Source: Nitrospirota bacterium (lineage in GTDB: Bacteria > Nitrospirota > Leptospirillia > Leptospirillales > Leptospirillaceae). From it: DNA of 64,000 bases. Positions 1 through 9,132 of this stretch are shown here, one piece after another (the stretch's first letter is position 1; each line of letters opens with the position of its first letter). Made by a program: the position numbers and the translations under genes. The DNA lies in NCBI GenBank assembly GCA_021801345.1, contig JAJYYA010000042.1, forward strand, positions 1 through 64,000, in the 5' to 3' direction. The notes under the pieces are model-generated. The model was not told where the DNA came from, did not search any database, and saw only the letters and a list, made by a program, of their open reading frames with translations.

Positions 1-60
1 ACGGCGAATGAGGGGCTTTTGGCCGTGAGCCCGTCCTCCCCCGCGACTGCCTCGGTTTAA
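1..60 (+). CDS. Possible 3' end of an upstream gene (partial)
   Basis: Frame 1 is open from the window edge for 19 codons and closes with TAA at 58-60. The tail is low in information (Ala, Ser and Pro rich), so the family cannot be named. It may be the end of the gene before yebC, or a chance open frame. Positions 61-169 hold no gene and would carry the yebC leader. Confidence 0.25.
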   Translation, partial: TANEGLLAVSPSSPATASV

Positions 61-169
61 GGGGGGAAGAGCTCATCTTTTGATCGATTTTCTGTACGAT
101 TAGTGTGACTGAGGCGCATTGCGCCAGTTCGAATTCGCTTCTCGTCCGTCCCGATCCCGAAAGGAACCC

Positions 170-925
170 ATGTCCGGCCATTCCAAATGGGCAACAACAA
201 AGCACAAGAAGGCGCTTATTGACTCTAAGCGGGGCAAGGTCTTCACCCGCCTTTCAAAGGAAATCTCCATCGCTGCCCGTATCGGGGGAGGCGACCCTGA
301 CGGCAATCCCCGTCTCCGGACCGCCATCCTTAAGGCCCGGGAAGAGAACATGCCCATGGACAACATCAAGAAGGCCGTCCAGAAGGGAACGGGCGAAATC
401 CCCGGCGCGGTCTACGAGGAGCTCCAGTACGAGGGCCACGGTCCGAAGGGCGTTGCGATTCTTCTCAAGGTGACCACCGACAACAAGAACCGGACCATCC
501 CTGAAATCCGCTCTCTTTTTTCGAAAAACGGAGGAGCGCTGGGGGAGAACGGATGTGTCGCCTGGATGTTCGACCAGAAGGGGATCGTCACGACCCCGGC
601 TTCAGGCGTGACCGAAGACCGGATCATGGAGATTGCCATCAACGCGGGGGCCGAGGACGTTCGCCTCGAAGAGGATGTCTTCGAGGTCACCACCGCGCCC
701 GCGGACTTTCCTGCCGTTTGCGATGCGATGCGGGCGGCGGGACTGGTCCTTCCCTATGCCGAGATCACGATGATCCCCCAGACGACCGTTCCCCTCGAAG
801 GGAAGGATGCCCAGGCCATGGTGCGCCTCATGGAAGCCCTCGAGGACCACGATGATGTCCAGCATGTCTGGGCCAACTTCGATATCTCGGGAGAGGTCCT
901 CGAGTCCCTCTCCCGGAATGGCTAG
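170..925 (+). CDS. yebC: YebC/PmpR family DNA-binding regulatory or translation-associated protein
   Basis: This 251-residue protein has the family's usual length and opens with the hallmark MSGHSKW stretch followed by a Lys/Arg-rich segment. The open frame extends upstream to 119, but the conserved N-terminus fixes the ATG at 170, and an AAAGGAA-like Shine-Dalgarno lies just before it. YebC/TACO1-type proteins are cytosolic. Members have been described as transcription regulators and, more recently, as factors that ease ribosome stalling; the sequence cannot say which applies here. The next gene, pheA, begins 6 nt after the stop, so the two are probably co-transcribed. In many bacteria yebC lies beside ruvABC; here it leads an aromatic amino-acid cluster instead. 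Confidence 0.93.
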   Translation: MSGHSKWATTKHKKALIDSKRGKVFTRLSKEISIAARIGGGDPDGNPRLRTAILKAREENMPMDNIKKAVQKGTGEIPGAVYEELQYEGHGPKGVAILLKVTTDNKNRTIPEIRSLFSKNGGALGENGCVAWMFDQKGIVTTPASGVTEDRIMEIAINAGAEDVRLEEDVFEVTTAPADFPAVCDAMRAAGLVLPYAEITMIPQTTVPLEGKDAQAMVRLMEALEDHDDVQHVWANFDISGEVLESLSRNG

Positions 926-931
926 CCCCAC

Positions 932-2038
932 ATGGCCTCTTCAGACAACACCGGCGGCATCACGCACCTGCGTCAGAAGATCGACGAGATCGACCTTCAA
1001 ATCGTTTCGCTGCTCCAGGAGCGGGCCCGGGTTGCGCACGAGGTGGGAGTCTACAAAAAGGAGCGAGGACTTCCCTTCCATGTCATCTCCCGCGAGCAGG
1101 AGATCTTCGACCGGCTGGACCGGATCGACATCGCCCCCTTCCCCCGCCCGGTCCTCAAACACATCTTCCGGGAGATTCTTTCGGCCTGCCTCTCCCTCGA
1201 AGAGCCTCTTGCGGTCGCCTACCTCGGTCCCCCGGCCTCCTACACTCACCAGGCCTCCCTCAAGTTCTTCGGCACCTCGACGCGCCACCTGTCGATGTCG
1301 ACGGTCCGGGAGGTCTTCCTGTGCGTAGAGAGGAAGGAGGCGGCCTATGGCGTTGTCCCCATCGAGAACTCCACAGAGGGGATGGTGAACTACACTCTCG
1401 ACACCCTCGTCGAGACCGATCTCCGGATCAACGGGGAGGTCGTTCTTCCCATCCACCATTGTCTTCTCTCCCGGTCCGGGGGGGTCCAGCAGATCACAAA
1501 GATCTTTGCGCATCCCCAGTCGCTCGCCCAGTGCCGGGGATTCCTCTCGAACCACCTGCCCCACGTTCCGACCATCGAGACGACGAGCAACACCCGGGCG
1601 GTGGAGCTCGCTTTGCAGGACGAGGCCCATGCCGCGGCGATCGCGGGAGAGATGGCCTCCGAGGTCTACAACATTCCGATCCTTCGCCGCCATATCGAGG
1701 ACCAGCAGGACAACCAGACGCGCTTTCTTGTCATCGGGGAGGGCGTTCCCGGGCCGACATCTCTTGACCAGACCTCGATCATGGTCTCGGTGATCGACCG
1801 GGTGGGGGCCCTCTCGGCGATCCTTCAGCTCATCGCCTCCCACCAGGTCAACCTGACTCGCCTCGAGAGCCGTCCCTCCCGCAAGAAGGCCTGGGACTAT
1901 ATCTTTTTCATGGATCTGGCCGGTCACCAAAAGGATCTCCCGATCCAGAACCTTCTCGAAAAATTACAGGACCTCTGCCCTTATGTTAAGATTTTGGGAT
2001 CGTACCCCGTCTCCGAAGAAAAGAGAAAGTCGGGATAG
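932..2038 (+). CDS. pheA: Bifunctional chorismate mutase / prephenate dehydratase (P-protein)
   Basis: The 368-residue product makes phenylpyruvate from chorismate. Residues about 10-90 form an AroQ-type chorismate mutase helical domain (IDEID near residue 17). Residues about 95-270 form the prephenate dehydratase domain, with AYLGPPASYTH, the VPIENS motif near 143, TTSNTRA at 218-223 and the TRF motif near 263. Residues about 282-360 form an ACT domain with the ESRPS motif at 312-316, which in this family binds phenylalanine for feedback inhibition. Domain order and length match the standard P-protein. It sits 6 nt after yebC and about 84 nt before aroF, so the operon may have an internal promoter or leader in that gap. 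Confidence 0.96.
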   Translation: MASSDNTGGITHLRQKIDEIDLQIVSLLQERARVAHEVGVYKKERGLPFHVISREQEIFDRLDRIDIAPFPRPVLKHIFREILSACLSLEEPLAVAYLGPPASYTHQASLKFFGTSTRHLSMSTVREVFLCVERKEAAYGVVPIENSTEGMVNYTLDTLVETDLRINGEVVLPIHHCLLSRSGGVQQITKIFAHPQSLAQCRGFLSNHLPHVPTIETTSNTRAVELALQDEAHAAAIAGEMASEVYNIPILRRHIEDQQDNQTRFLVIGEGVPGPTSLDQTSIMVSVIDRVGALSAILQLIASHQVNLTRLESRPSRKKAWDYIFFMDLAGHQKDLPIQNLLEKLQDLCPYVKILGSYPVSEEKRKSG

Positions 2039-2122
2039 GGACCGGACCTCCGATGGCCCCGAACACCGGGAATGCTCCGGAGACCTCCGGCTTCCTGCAT
2101 ATAACAATCCAAGGAGATTTTC

Positions 2123-3142
2123 ATGATTATCGTCTTAAAGCCCGACGCGACGCCGGGTGATCTCGAGCACCTTTCCGAAACACTGAAGGCCAAGGGGCTC
2201 TCGGTCAACATCTCCCGCGGCAAGGAGCGGACCGTGGTGGGGGCGATCGGAGACGAGCGCGTTCTTGCCGATCTTCCTCTGGGGGCCTATCCGGGAGTCG
2301 AGTCGGTCCACAAGATCCTTCAGCCCTTCAAGCTCGTGAGCCGGGAGTTCCGGAAGAACGATACCGTCATCACCTTTTCCAACGGGGTGACCATCGGAGG
2401 TCCCGAGATCCAGGTCATGGCCGGCCCCTGTGCGGTGGAGTCTGAGGAGCAGCTCCTCTACGTCGCCGAGCGGGTCAAGAAGGCGGGGGCCAAGATCCTT
2501 CGCGGGGGCGCCTTCAAGCCCCGGACCTCCCCCTACACCTTCCAGGGACTCGGGGAGGAAGGCCTCGTCCATCTCTCCAAGGCCCGGGAGAAGACCGGCC
2601 TTCTCGTCATCACCGAGCTTATGGACCCGCGAGATCTTCCGGCGATGATGGAGCACACCGACATCATCCAGATCGGGGCTCGCAACATGCAGAACTTCCG
2701 CCTTCTTTTCGACGTGGGGGAGGTCAACAAGCCCGTTCTTCTCAAGCGGGGTCTCTCTGCGACCATCAAGGAGTTTCTCATGGCGGCCGAGTATATCGCC
2801 TCCCGAGGCAACCAGGAAATCATCCTTTGCGAACGCGGCATCCGCACCTTCGAGACCATGACGCGCAACACCCTCGACCTCAATGCCGTTCCGGTCCTGA
2901 AGAGCCTCACCCACCTTCCCGTCCTTGTCGACCCGAGCCACGGGACGGGACGATGGGATCTCGTCATCCCCATGGCCCGGGCGGGAGTGGCTGCCGGATG
3001 CGACGCCCTGATGGTCGAGGTCCACAACAATCCCGAGCAGGCTTTTTCCGACGGCGAGGAGTCCCTCATTCCGGACAAGTTCGACCGTCTGATGGGCGAG
3101 GTGCGCAAGGTGGCGGCTGCCGTCGGCAGGTTTGTTGCCTGA
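2123..3142 (+). CDS. aroF: 3-deoxy-7-phosphoheptulonate (DAHP) synthase, type I beta
   Basis: The enzyme condenses phosphoenolpyruvate and erythrose 4-phosphate, the first shikimate step. The 339-residue protein has an N-terminal ferredoxin-like regulatory domain (about 1-75), then the TIM barrel. The metal-ligand Cys is in MAGPCAVES (Cys103), and the [11 protein letters not shown] substrate motif is at about 132-142. The N-terminal domain marks the type I beta subgroup found in Thermotoga and many Gram-positive bacteria, where it carries feedback control. AAGGAG lies about 10 nt before the ATG. The stop shares one base with the tyrA ATG (TGATG), so translation of the two is coupled. Confidence 0.95.
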   Translation: MIIVLKPDATPGDLEHLSETLKAKGLSVNISRGKERTVVGAIGDERVLADLPLGAYPGVESVHKILQPFKLVSREFRKNDTVITFSNGVTIGGPEIQVMAGPCAVESEEQLLYVAERVKKAGAKILRGGAFKPRTSPYTFQGLGEEGLVHLSKAREKTGLLVITELMDPRDLPAMMEHTDIIQIGARNMQNFRLLFDVGEVNKPVLLKRGLSATIKEFLMAAEYIASRGNQEIILCERGIRTFETMTRNTLDLNAVPVLKSLTHLPVLVDPSHGTGRWDLVIPMARAGVAAGCDALMVEVHNNPEQAFSDGEESLIPDKFDRLMGEVRKVAAAVGRFVA

Positions 3143-4032
3143 TGGGCTCCGCGGCTGTTCCTTTCAGGACGGTTGCCGTCCTGGGGACCGGCCTCATGGG
3201 CGGATCCCTGGCGGGAGCGCTCAAGTCCCTTCCCGACCCTCCAAAGGTTGCGGGATCTTCACGCAACCTCTCTGACGGGGAGGGGGCTCGGCAGCGGGGG
3301 TGGGTGGACGCGTTTTACCCCACCAATGCCCTCTGCGTTGAGGGGGCCGACCTCGTTGTTCTGGCCGTGCCCCCGGGGGATGTCGAAGGAGTGTGGCAGG
3401 AGATCGCTCCCGCACTTTTGCCGGGAACCGTCGTCACCGACCTCTCTTCCGTGAAAGGGGCGCTTTGTGCGGCCTATAGGGAGAGGTTTTCCCGGCTTCT
3501 TCCCCTTTACACGAGCTCCCATCCTATGGCAGGAAGCGAAAAGACAGGCATTACCGCCTCCCGCGCGGACCTTTTTATTGGCCGGACGGTTTTCCTGACG
3601 CCCTTTTCCGAAGAGCGGGGTCAGACTGAATCTCTTCATGCCTTCTGGCAGGCTTTGGGAGCAAAAACCACAACCCTCTCTCCCTCCGACCACGACGGAA
3701 TCGTTGCCTTCATCAGCCATCTTCCCCATGTGCTCTCCTACGCACTTCTCCATCTTGTCGACAGGGTCCGCAACGAAAAGAGGTTCGAAGGCTTCGACTA
3801 CATGGAGCAAAAGGGGGGAAGCTTCTCCGATATTCTTCGCATCGCGAAGAGCTCGCCGGCCCTCTGGGCGGAGATCTTTGTTCAGAACAGGCCGGCCCTT
3901 CTTCAGTCCATCGACCTCTACCAGAGCGAGATCGGGGAGCTCCGCGAGGCCATCGCCTCCCTCTCCGCGGGCGATCTCTCCCGCCTTCTTTCGGCGTGGA
4001 CGGAGCCTGCCTTCGGGTCCGGCCCCGCATGA
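3142..4032 (+). CDS. tyrA: Prephenate (or arogenate) dehydrogenase
   Basis: The product is 296 residues. The open frame runs further upstream inside aroF, but the NAD(P)-binding motif LGTGLMGGS (14-22) fixes the ATG at 3142, overlapping the aroF stop by one base. Family motifs SHPMAGSEKTG and SHLPHVLSYAL are both present. It oxidatively decarboxylates prephenate toward tyrosine. There is no fused chorismate mutase or ACT domain, so mutase activity must come from PheA or another enzyme. Whether it prefers prephenate or arogenate, and NAD or NADP, cannot be read reliably. Its stop overlaps the aroA start (ATGA). Confidence 0.94.
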   Translation: MGSAAVPFRTVAVLGTGLMGGSLAGALKSLPDPPKVAGSSRNLSDGEGARQRGWVDAFYPTNALCVEGADLVVLAVPPGDVEGVWQEIAPALLPGTVVTDLSSVKGALCAAYRERFSRLLPLYTSSHPMAGSEKTGITASRADLFIGRTVFLTPFSEERGQTESLHAFWQALGAKTTTLSPSDHDGIVAFISHLPHVLSYALLHLVDRVRNEKRFEGFDYMEQKGGSFSDILRIAKSSPALWAEIFVQNRPALLQSIDLYQSEIGELREAIASLSAGDLSRLLSAWTEPAFGSGPA

Positions 4033-5369
4033 TTCTCGAGGAGCAGCGCGGAGGCTCGGCACAGGGTCTCTACCGTGTCTCGGGGGCGAGCCGGGTGACG
4101 GGGAGCATCGTTCCCCCGGGCGACAAGTCGGTCTCCCATCGGGCGGTGATCCTCGGAAGCGCGGCTCGAGGCCGTACGGAGATCCATGGCTTCCTCGACT
4201 CCGCCGACTGCCAGGGAACGCTTGCCGCCTTTCTTGCCATGGGCGTGACTGTCAGGACGATTTCCCCTCACCATCTCATTCTTGCGAGCCCTGGCTCGGA
4301 AAGGCTGTCCGAGCCTTCCAACGTCCTCGACTTCGGAAACTCGGGAACGGCCGTGCGACTTATGGCGGGACTCCTTTCCGGGATCCCAGGCTACCGGGTT
4401 CTCACCGGTGACGACAGTCTTCGGCAACGGCCGATGAAGAGAGTGACCGATCCCCTTTCCCGAATGGGGGCGCGGATCGACGGTCGCGAAGGGGGCAGCC
4501 GCCTTCCTTTGGCGGTCCGGGGGGGGCCTCTCTCCCCGATCCTCTATGAAAACGTTCACCGCTCGGCCCAGGTCAAGTCGGCCATCCTCCTTGCCGCTCT
4601 TTCCGCCAGCTCCTCCTCGACCGTCGTCGAGGAGGTTCCCACCCGGGATCATACCGAGCGCCTTCTTCCGGCTTTCGGGGGGAAGGTTCTCCGGGAAGGG
4701 GGGCGCGTGACCGTCTGGCCGGCCTCGCTTTCCGGAACGGAAGTCTCCGTTCCGGGGGACATCTCCTCGGCCGCCTTTTTCATTGCCTTAGCCCTTCTGA
4801 CCCCCGGTTCGACCCTTCTTGTCAGGAACGTGGGGCTCAATCCGACACGAACGGCCATTCTCGAAATCTTGCAGAAGATGGGAGCCCGCATCGAGGTCGA
4901 GCCTTTGCCGGAACGTTCGGGGACCGAGCCGTCCGGGACTCTTCGGGTCTCCTTCTCCGAACTCTCCGGCATCACGGTTCCCCTTTCGCTGATCCCCGGG
5001 GCCATCGACGAGATCCCTATCCTTTCCGTTTTGGCGGCATTCGCCAAAGGGCGGACCGAGATCCGCGGCGCATCGGAACTGCGCGTAAAGGAGTCGGACA
5101 GGATCGCCGGCATGGCGGCGGCCCTCCGCGCCGTCGGGGTAGTTGTCGAAGAGTTTCCGGACGGGCTCGCCATTGAGGGCGGAGGCCCCGACAGGCCTCT
5201 TGAGGAAGGATCGGTCGACAGTCTTCACGACCACCGGATCGCCATGTCGATGGCCGTCCTCGGAACCCGTCTTCCCCGAGGTCGCTCGCTTTCGATCTCC
5301 GGGACCGACTTTGTGAGCACCTCATTTCCCAACTTTCCCGACCTTTTCAACAGCGTGGTGCACCCGTGA
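4029..5369 (+). CDS. aroA: 3-phosphoshikimate 1-carboxyvinyltransferase (EPSP synthase)
   Basis: The 446-residue cytosolic enzyme adds an enolpyruvyl group from PEP to shikimate 3-phosphate. Motifs are PGDKSVSHRA (30-39), GNSGTAVRLM and RQRPMKR in the first half, and the KESDR region near the C-terminus. The ATG at 4029 overlaps the tyrA stop by four bases and removes an 11-codon upstream extension. The stop in turn overlaps the cmk GTG. The aroF-tyrA-aroA-cmk order resembles that of many bacteria where aroA and cmk are adjacent. Glyphosate sensitivity class was not assessed. Confidence 0.96.
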   Translation: MILEEQRGGSAQGLYRVSGASRVTGSIVPPGDKSVSHRAVILGSAARGRTEIHGFLDSADCQGTLAAFLAMGVTVRTISPHHLILASPGSERLSEPSNVLDFGNSGTAVRLMAGLLSGIPGYRVLTGDDSLRQRPMKRVTDPLSRMGARIDGREGGSRLPLAVRGGPLSPILYENVHRSAQVKSAILLAALSASSSSTVVEEVPTRDHTERLLPAFGGKVLREGGRVTVWPASLSGTEVSVPGDISSAAFFIALALLTPGSTLLVRNVGLNPTRTAILEILQKMGARIEVEPLPERSGTEPSGTLRVSFSELSGITVPLSLIPGAIDEIPILSVLAAFAKGRTEIRGASELRVKESDRIAGMAAALRAVGVVVEEFPDGLAIEGGGPDRPLEEGSVDSLHDHRIAMSMAVLGTRLPRGRSLSISGTDFVSTSFPNFPDLFNSVVHP

Positions 5370-6049
5370 CCGCTTCCTCTCCCGCGGTCGTTGATGCGGT
5401 CGCCATCGACGGGCCGGCCTCCTCAGGGAAGTCCACACTGGCGAGGGAGGTTGCAAAACGGCTCGGATTTGTCTTTGTCGATACCGGCTCCCTGTATCGT
5501 GCCGTTGCCCTGGCCCTCGACCGGGCCGGGGCAGGGGAGGCGACCTCAGACGACCCGTCTCTTCATGCGGCATTGTCAGATCTTTCGGTCTCTCTTCTCC
5601 CGACACATTCGGGTGTTCGAGTGAGCCTCTCCGGCCTGGATGTCACCCCCTTTCTCCGGGAGGAACGGATCGGACGGATCGCCTCCCGGGTCTCCGCATT
5701 TCCCGCCGTCAGGAAGGCGCTCTTTGACCTTCAGCGGAACCTTGCACTGGCTGGACGGATCGTCATGGACGGCCGCGACATCGGTTCGGTCATTCTCCCC
5801 GAGGCCCGTCTTAAAATCTTCCTCGAGGCCGACCCCGAAGTCCGGGCCAGGAGGCGGCTGGCCGATCTCGAGCGTTCGGGTCTCTCTGTCTCCTACGAAA
5901 CCGTTCTGGCCGACATTCTTGACCGGGACACCCGGGATAGGACCCGGGCGATCTCCCCGCTGGTGATGGCTCCTGGTGCTCTTCTTCTCGACACGTCCCG
6001 AATGACAGTGGAGGAGGCTGTAAGCTGGATCGTCGCCCGCTACCGGTGA
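5366..6049 (+). CDS. cmk: Cytidylate kinase
   Basis: The 227-residue protein phosphorylates CMP and dCMP. A P-loop of the form GPASSGKS lies at 16-23, followed by DTGSLYRAVA (the family's acceptor-site motif) and DGRDIGSVI in the middle. The start is GTG at 5366, inside the aroA stop (GTGA). Length and domain content fit the bacterial short-form Cmk. The gene is translationally coupled on both sides: the downstream acyltransferase start overlaps its stop in the same way. Confidence 0.95.
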   Translation: MTASSPAVVDAVAIDGPASSGKSTLAREVAKRLGFVFVDTGSLYRAVALALDRAGAGEATSDDPSLHAALSDLSVSLLPTHSGVRVSLSGLDVTPFLREERIGRIASRVSAFPAVRKALFDLQRNLALAGRIVMDGRDIGSVILPEARLKIFLEADPEVRARRRLADLERSGLSVSYETVLADILDRDTRDRTRAISPLVMAPGALLLDTSRMTVEEAVSWIVARYR

Positions 6050-6702
6050 TCCCCCCCCCCGGCACCGTTTTTGGCTCTCGTGCCTACCGCACGGCGCGCC
6101 GCGTCATGGGGGCGATCATGACCACATACCTTCCGACGACCCTTGTGGGGTGCGAGAACATTCCTGCCACGGGTGGGGTGATCGTGGCGGCGAACCACTC
6201 CTCCCTTCTCGACGTTCCTCTTTTAAGCTACGCCATCGGCCGGGAGTCCCGCTTTCCCGCCAAACCCGAGCTTTTCTCCCGCGACCTTCTGGCCCGATTT
6301 CTTCTTTCTCTCGGGGGTTTCCCCATCGCCCGTGGAGAAGGGGACAGGAAGGCGCTCTCTTTCTCGGAGAGCGTGATCCGGGAGGGCTGTGTACTCGCCA
6401 TCTTTCCCGAGGGGACCCGATCGAGGGACGGCCGGCTTCACCCCTTTCACCGGGGCGTGGCCCTTCTTGCAATGAACGGGAACGTCCCCATCGTTCCTGC
6501 CGCAATCACGGGAAGCGGTGCGAGCTTCCCGGCTGGCGCCTTCTTTCCCCGTCCCAGCCGGATTGTGATCCGGTTTGCCCCCCCCGAATGGCCCGCCCCC
6601 GGCCCCTTCGACCCGGCCTCCCGCAAGGCCGAGAGCCTGCGGCTTACCGAGCGGGTCCACGAGCGGGTCCGGAGCATGCTCTCCCTTTCCGAATCAGATT
6701 GA
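6046..6702 (+). CDS. plsC: 1-acyl-sn-glycerol-3-phosphate acyltransferase (PlsC type)
   Basis: The 218-residue membrane-associated enzyme has the acyltransferase signature H-x4-D as NHSSLLD (His51, Asp56) and the FPEGTRS glycerol-phosphate-binding motif (120-126). It should convert lysophosphatidate to phosphatidate in phospholipid synthesis. The start is GTG at 6046, overlapping the cmk stop. Pairing of cmk with plsC is seen in several phyla. No rho-independent terminator was found just after it; about 240 nt of non-coding sequence follow. Confidence 0.92.
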   Translation: MIPPPGTVFGSRAYRTARRVMGAIMTTYLPTTLVGCENIPATGGVIVAANHSSLLDVPLLSYAIGRESRFPAKPELFSRDLLARFLLSLGGFPIARGEGDRKALSFSESVIREGCVLAIFPEGTRSRDGRLHPFHRGVALLAMNGNVPIVPAAITGSGASFPAGAFFPRPSRIVIRFAPPEWPAPGPFDPASRKAESLRLTERVHERVRSMLSLSESD

Positions 6703-6864
6703 TTTCCCCAGAAGTCTGTCTGGCTTTGACGGAGACGTTCTCTTAAACCGGCTGGGAGACTTTTCTTTCTGGTTTTTCCGCGATACACCTACCCTCTGCA
6801 CACTCAAATCGGAACTATTTTGAGGACGAAAGAAGCCCCTCTGCCTCGTGATTGGTCGCTGTGA

Positions 6865-6870
6865 TAGAAT
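6865..6870 (+). promoter_or_regulatory. Possible extended -10 element (TAGAAT) for the next operon
   Basis: TGATAGAAT (6862-6870) has the TGnTAnAAT form of an extended -10 box in the 6703-6941 intergenic gap. A matching -35 box is poor. If real, transcription would begin near 6877, which supports the downstream TTG start at 6942 over the longer frame from 6852. Confidence 0.3.
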
Positions 6871-6941
6871 CCTTTCGGGGGAAGGACAAGACGTTTTTTA
6901 GGGGACGTTCCGATTCCGGATCCGAGACAAGGAGGGGTTTC

Positions 6942-8213
6942 TTGGAGTGGGCTGAAAAAAATCTCGATGACGCACTTTTCTCCTCGATGCTTTCTCCGGT
7001 CGTCAAGAAAGCGTTCGAGAGTCTCTTCCTCCTCCCGGAGAGACCGGCTCCTTCCCTTGTGGCCGTTCTGGTCTTCCACCGGGAGCTCGGTCTGGTCCTT
7101 CATAGCGACACCACCCGCCGCCTACTTCCCAAGGCGAACTTCGGCAGTGCCTGGAGCGATATCGCCAAGACCGTCGAGGAGGCGCTCCCCCCCCCCGTCC
7201 GCTCCTCCTTCAGAACCTCCCTTGGCGCTTCCCCCGTCTTTCACGGAGCTTACCCGCTCCTGCCGGACCGGATAGAAGAATGGGAGGGAGTTTTTCTCTG
7301 GTCGGCCTCTTTCGACTGGGGATGGGCGCTTGCATTGCGTGTCTCCTCCCTCGATGAGGCGACCTTCTGCGACAAGGAGTTTTCTTTTCGTGCCGACTCT
7401 GCGGAAAGATCGCTGCGCCCTCTCCTTGACAGGTGGATGCAGGATGCGACGCTCGAAGTCTTCTGGTCGAGGATCATGACGAACATCGGAATCGAGTTCC
7501 AGCCGCTTCCGGGGAACCTTTCTCCGGAGTGGATCCGGACGGTCGCCATTTCCGGATCGGAGGAGGGCAGGATCTTCTGGGGGGACTATGTCAATACGCC
7601 GGGGCGGGGGTGGCAACGGCACGCCAAGCTTCTTCCTCCGGGGAAAAACCCGGCAAGGCAAAGGCGATCGGGCGTGGGAGAGGCGGGCAAGACGCTCGAT
7701 GTTCCGGTTGACTTGTGGGGAATGCAGTCCCTGGGAACGGTCCATATTCCCGTGGCGCTTCTTCGGAAGATTGATTCCCGGGACTTTCTCATGCGCGTTC
7801 GCGACGCCCGGTCGCTTGCACTGCGCTCCCTCTACCGCCATCTGATCTATCCGGGGCCTCTCGCCTTTCTCCTGCGATGGAACCCGGAGGCCGAGAGCTT
7901 CGATCTTGCTCTTTTGAAGGAGCTTCCGACCTATGCCGGCAAGGAGGTCCTCGGGAATGCGGTCCTGACGGTAAGGCTCGAGTCGAGGGGGCTCGCTGCC
8001 TCTCTTCAAAGAACAGTTCGTCCGGGAGACATGATGTTCTCGGGCGGGGCGGGAACGGCCTCGCGGACACTTTTTCTCCCAGGGTGCGATCCGGAGATGG
8101 CCAGGTCCTCAGTTCTCCCGAGAATCCTCAGAATCGAAGGAATCGAGGAACGGCACATGGGAAAGATCGTCTCGCTTTCTGAATACCTTTCGGAGGAGGG
8201 CGCTCGAAAATGA
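6942..8213 (+). CDS. Uncharacterised protein, possible degenerate GGDEF-like C-terminus
   Basis: I do not recognise this protein with confidence. The open frame begins with a TTG at 6852, but AAGGAGGGG at 6929-6937 sits 5-8 nt before an in-frame TTG at 6942, so I place the start there (423 residues). No signal peptide or membrane segment is evident. The last 130 residues resemble in outline a diguanylate-cyclase fold that lost its catalytic motif: an R-x-GD step, then SGGAG where GGDEF would be, then a LFLPG strand and a helix. This is a weak visual match. The stop overlaps the SprT-like gene (ATGA), so the two are made together. Confidence 0.5.
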   Translation: MEWAEKNLDDALFSSMLSPVVKKAFESLFLLPERPAPSLVAVLVFHRELGLVLHSDTTRRLLPKANFGSAWSDIAKTVEEALPPPVRSSFRTSLGASPVFHGAYPLLPDRIEEWEGVFLWSASFDWGWALALRVSSLDEATFCDKEFSFRADSAERSLRPLLDRWMQDATLEVFWSRIMTNIGIEFQPLPGNLSPEWIRTVAISGSEEGRIFWGDYVNTPGRGWQRHAKLLPPGKNPARQRRSGVGEAGKTLDVPVDLWGMQSLGTVHIPVALLRKIDSRDFLMRVRDARSLALRSLYRHLIYPGPLAFLLRWNPEAESFDLALLKELPTYAGKEVLGNAVLTVRLESRGLAASLQRTVRPGDMMFSGGAGTASRTLFLPGCDPEMARSSVLPRILRIEGIEERHMGKIVSLSEYLSEEGARK

Positions 8214-8815
8214 GCGAGCTTTCGGGACGCTCCTTCCGATCGACTGCTCCGCTCCATCCGTGTGGCGCTCTTGATGGATTTCCTGCCCTCTCTCGGGAAC
8301 TTCTTCGGGTCGAGGGTGTCGTCCGTTCCGGTATCGGAGCCGATCTGACCTTTTCGGACGGCGCTCTGGGGGAGATCCGTCTCGATCTTTCCGGACTTCG
8401 GGCCGGTCTCTTTGTTGCGCGACGGGAGGAACGTTCCTGGAAGCGCTTCCTTCGTTTCAATCCCTCCATTATCGAGCGAGTGGGCGAAGAGGCCTTCCTT
8501 CCGACCGTGGCCCACGAGTATGCCCATGCGGTCGTTCATGTCTTCTCTGTGCATCGCGCACGATTTTCCGGAGGGGACTTCTCCTCCCACGGAGCCCTGT
8601 GGCGCTCCCTGATGGAGCTCTTCGGCCATGAGCCAAAGAGATGTCACGACTATCCGGCAAAGCCCGCCCGCTCAGTCAAAACCTTCCGCTACCGCTGCCG
8701 GGACTGCGGGAAGGACTATCGTCTGGGGCCGGTGCGCCACGGGCGGCTTGAAAAAAATCCCGGATATCTCGTCTGCGGGAGCTGCCGTGGAGGCATCGTC
8801 CATTCGCCGGAATGA
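8210..8815 (+). CDS. SprT-like zinc metalloprotease-fold protein
   Basis: The 201-residue protein has the metalloprotease motif HEYAH (His102, Glu103, His106) and a third probable zinc ligand in SSHGALW (His127), as in SprT/Spartan proteins. A C-terminal zinc ribbon follows with paired Cys at 163/166 (CRDC) and 189/192 (CGSC). SprT-family proteins in eukaryotes cut DNA-protein crosslinks; bacterial members are little studied. It is translationally coupled to the unknown protein upstream (ATGA), so the two may share a task. Confidence 0.82.
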   Translation: MSELSGRSFRSTAPLHPCGALDGFPALSRELLRVEGVVRSGIGADLTFSDGALGEIRLDLSGLRAGLFVARREERSWKRFLRFNPSIIERVGEEAFLPTVAHEYAHAVVHVFSVHRARFSGGDFSSHGALWRSLMELFGHEPKRCHDYPAKPARSVKTFRYRCRDCGKDYRLGPVRHGRLEKNPGYLVCGSCRGGIVHSPE

Positions 8816-9054
8816 TGGGAGCATTCTCTCCAATCCACGGCTTTGGACAAATGCACAGCAGCCGCCGCCATTTGGGCGGGGAGGGAGTGCGGGACAGCAG
8901 ATCTGTCCTTTACTTTGAGGGGGCTGACATCGACCCCTTCCCCAAGTCGCTCCCGGTCGCTTGAGAGAGTTTTTCCCAGTCCGCGCCTTTGGGCCGCAGG
9001 CCAAGAGGGAGCGATCGGACCATTTTGCCATTTTTATCGAAAAGCGCCGTATAA
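8816..9054. other. Non-coding gap before tnpB relic 1
   Basis: I see no gene, terminator or RNA here. Similarity to the second tnpB locus begins only near 9033, so 8816-9032 is flanking sequence rather than part of the element. Confidence 0.4.
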
Positions 9055-9074
9055 CTTCGGGGTTGTGCCCGGAG
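9055..9074 (+). repeat. Subterminal hairpin of the IS200/IS605-like element, copy 1
   Basis: The 7-bp stem CTTCGGG/CCCGGAG (one G-T pair) encloses a 6-nt loop. The same stem, with a different loop, recurs at 29604-29623 at the same distance from a second tnpB relic. IS200/IS605 elements carry subterminal imperfect hairpins at their ends that the transposase recognises, so I read this as the left end of the element. Confidence 0.5.
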
Positions 9075-9132
9075 ATATAAGGCGTAGTCAGTCTGAGTGT
9101 TGTTATCTAAGCATAGATTGGGTAGCGTCCCG

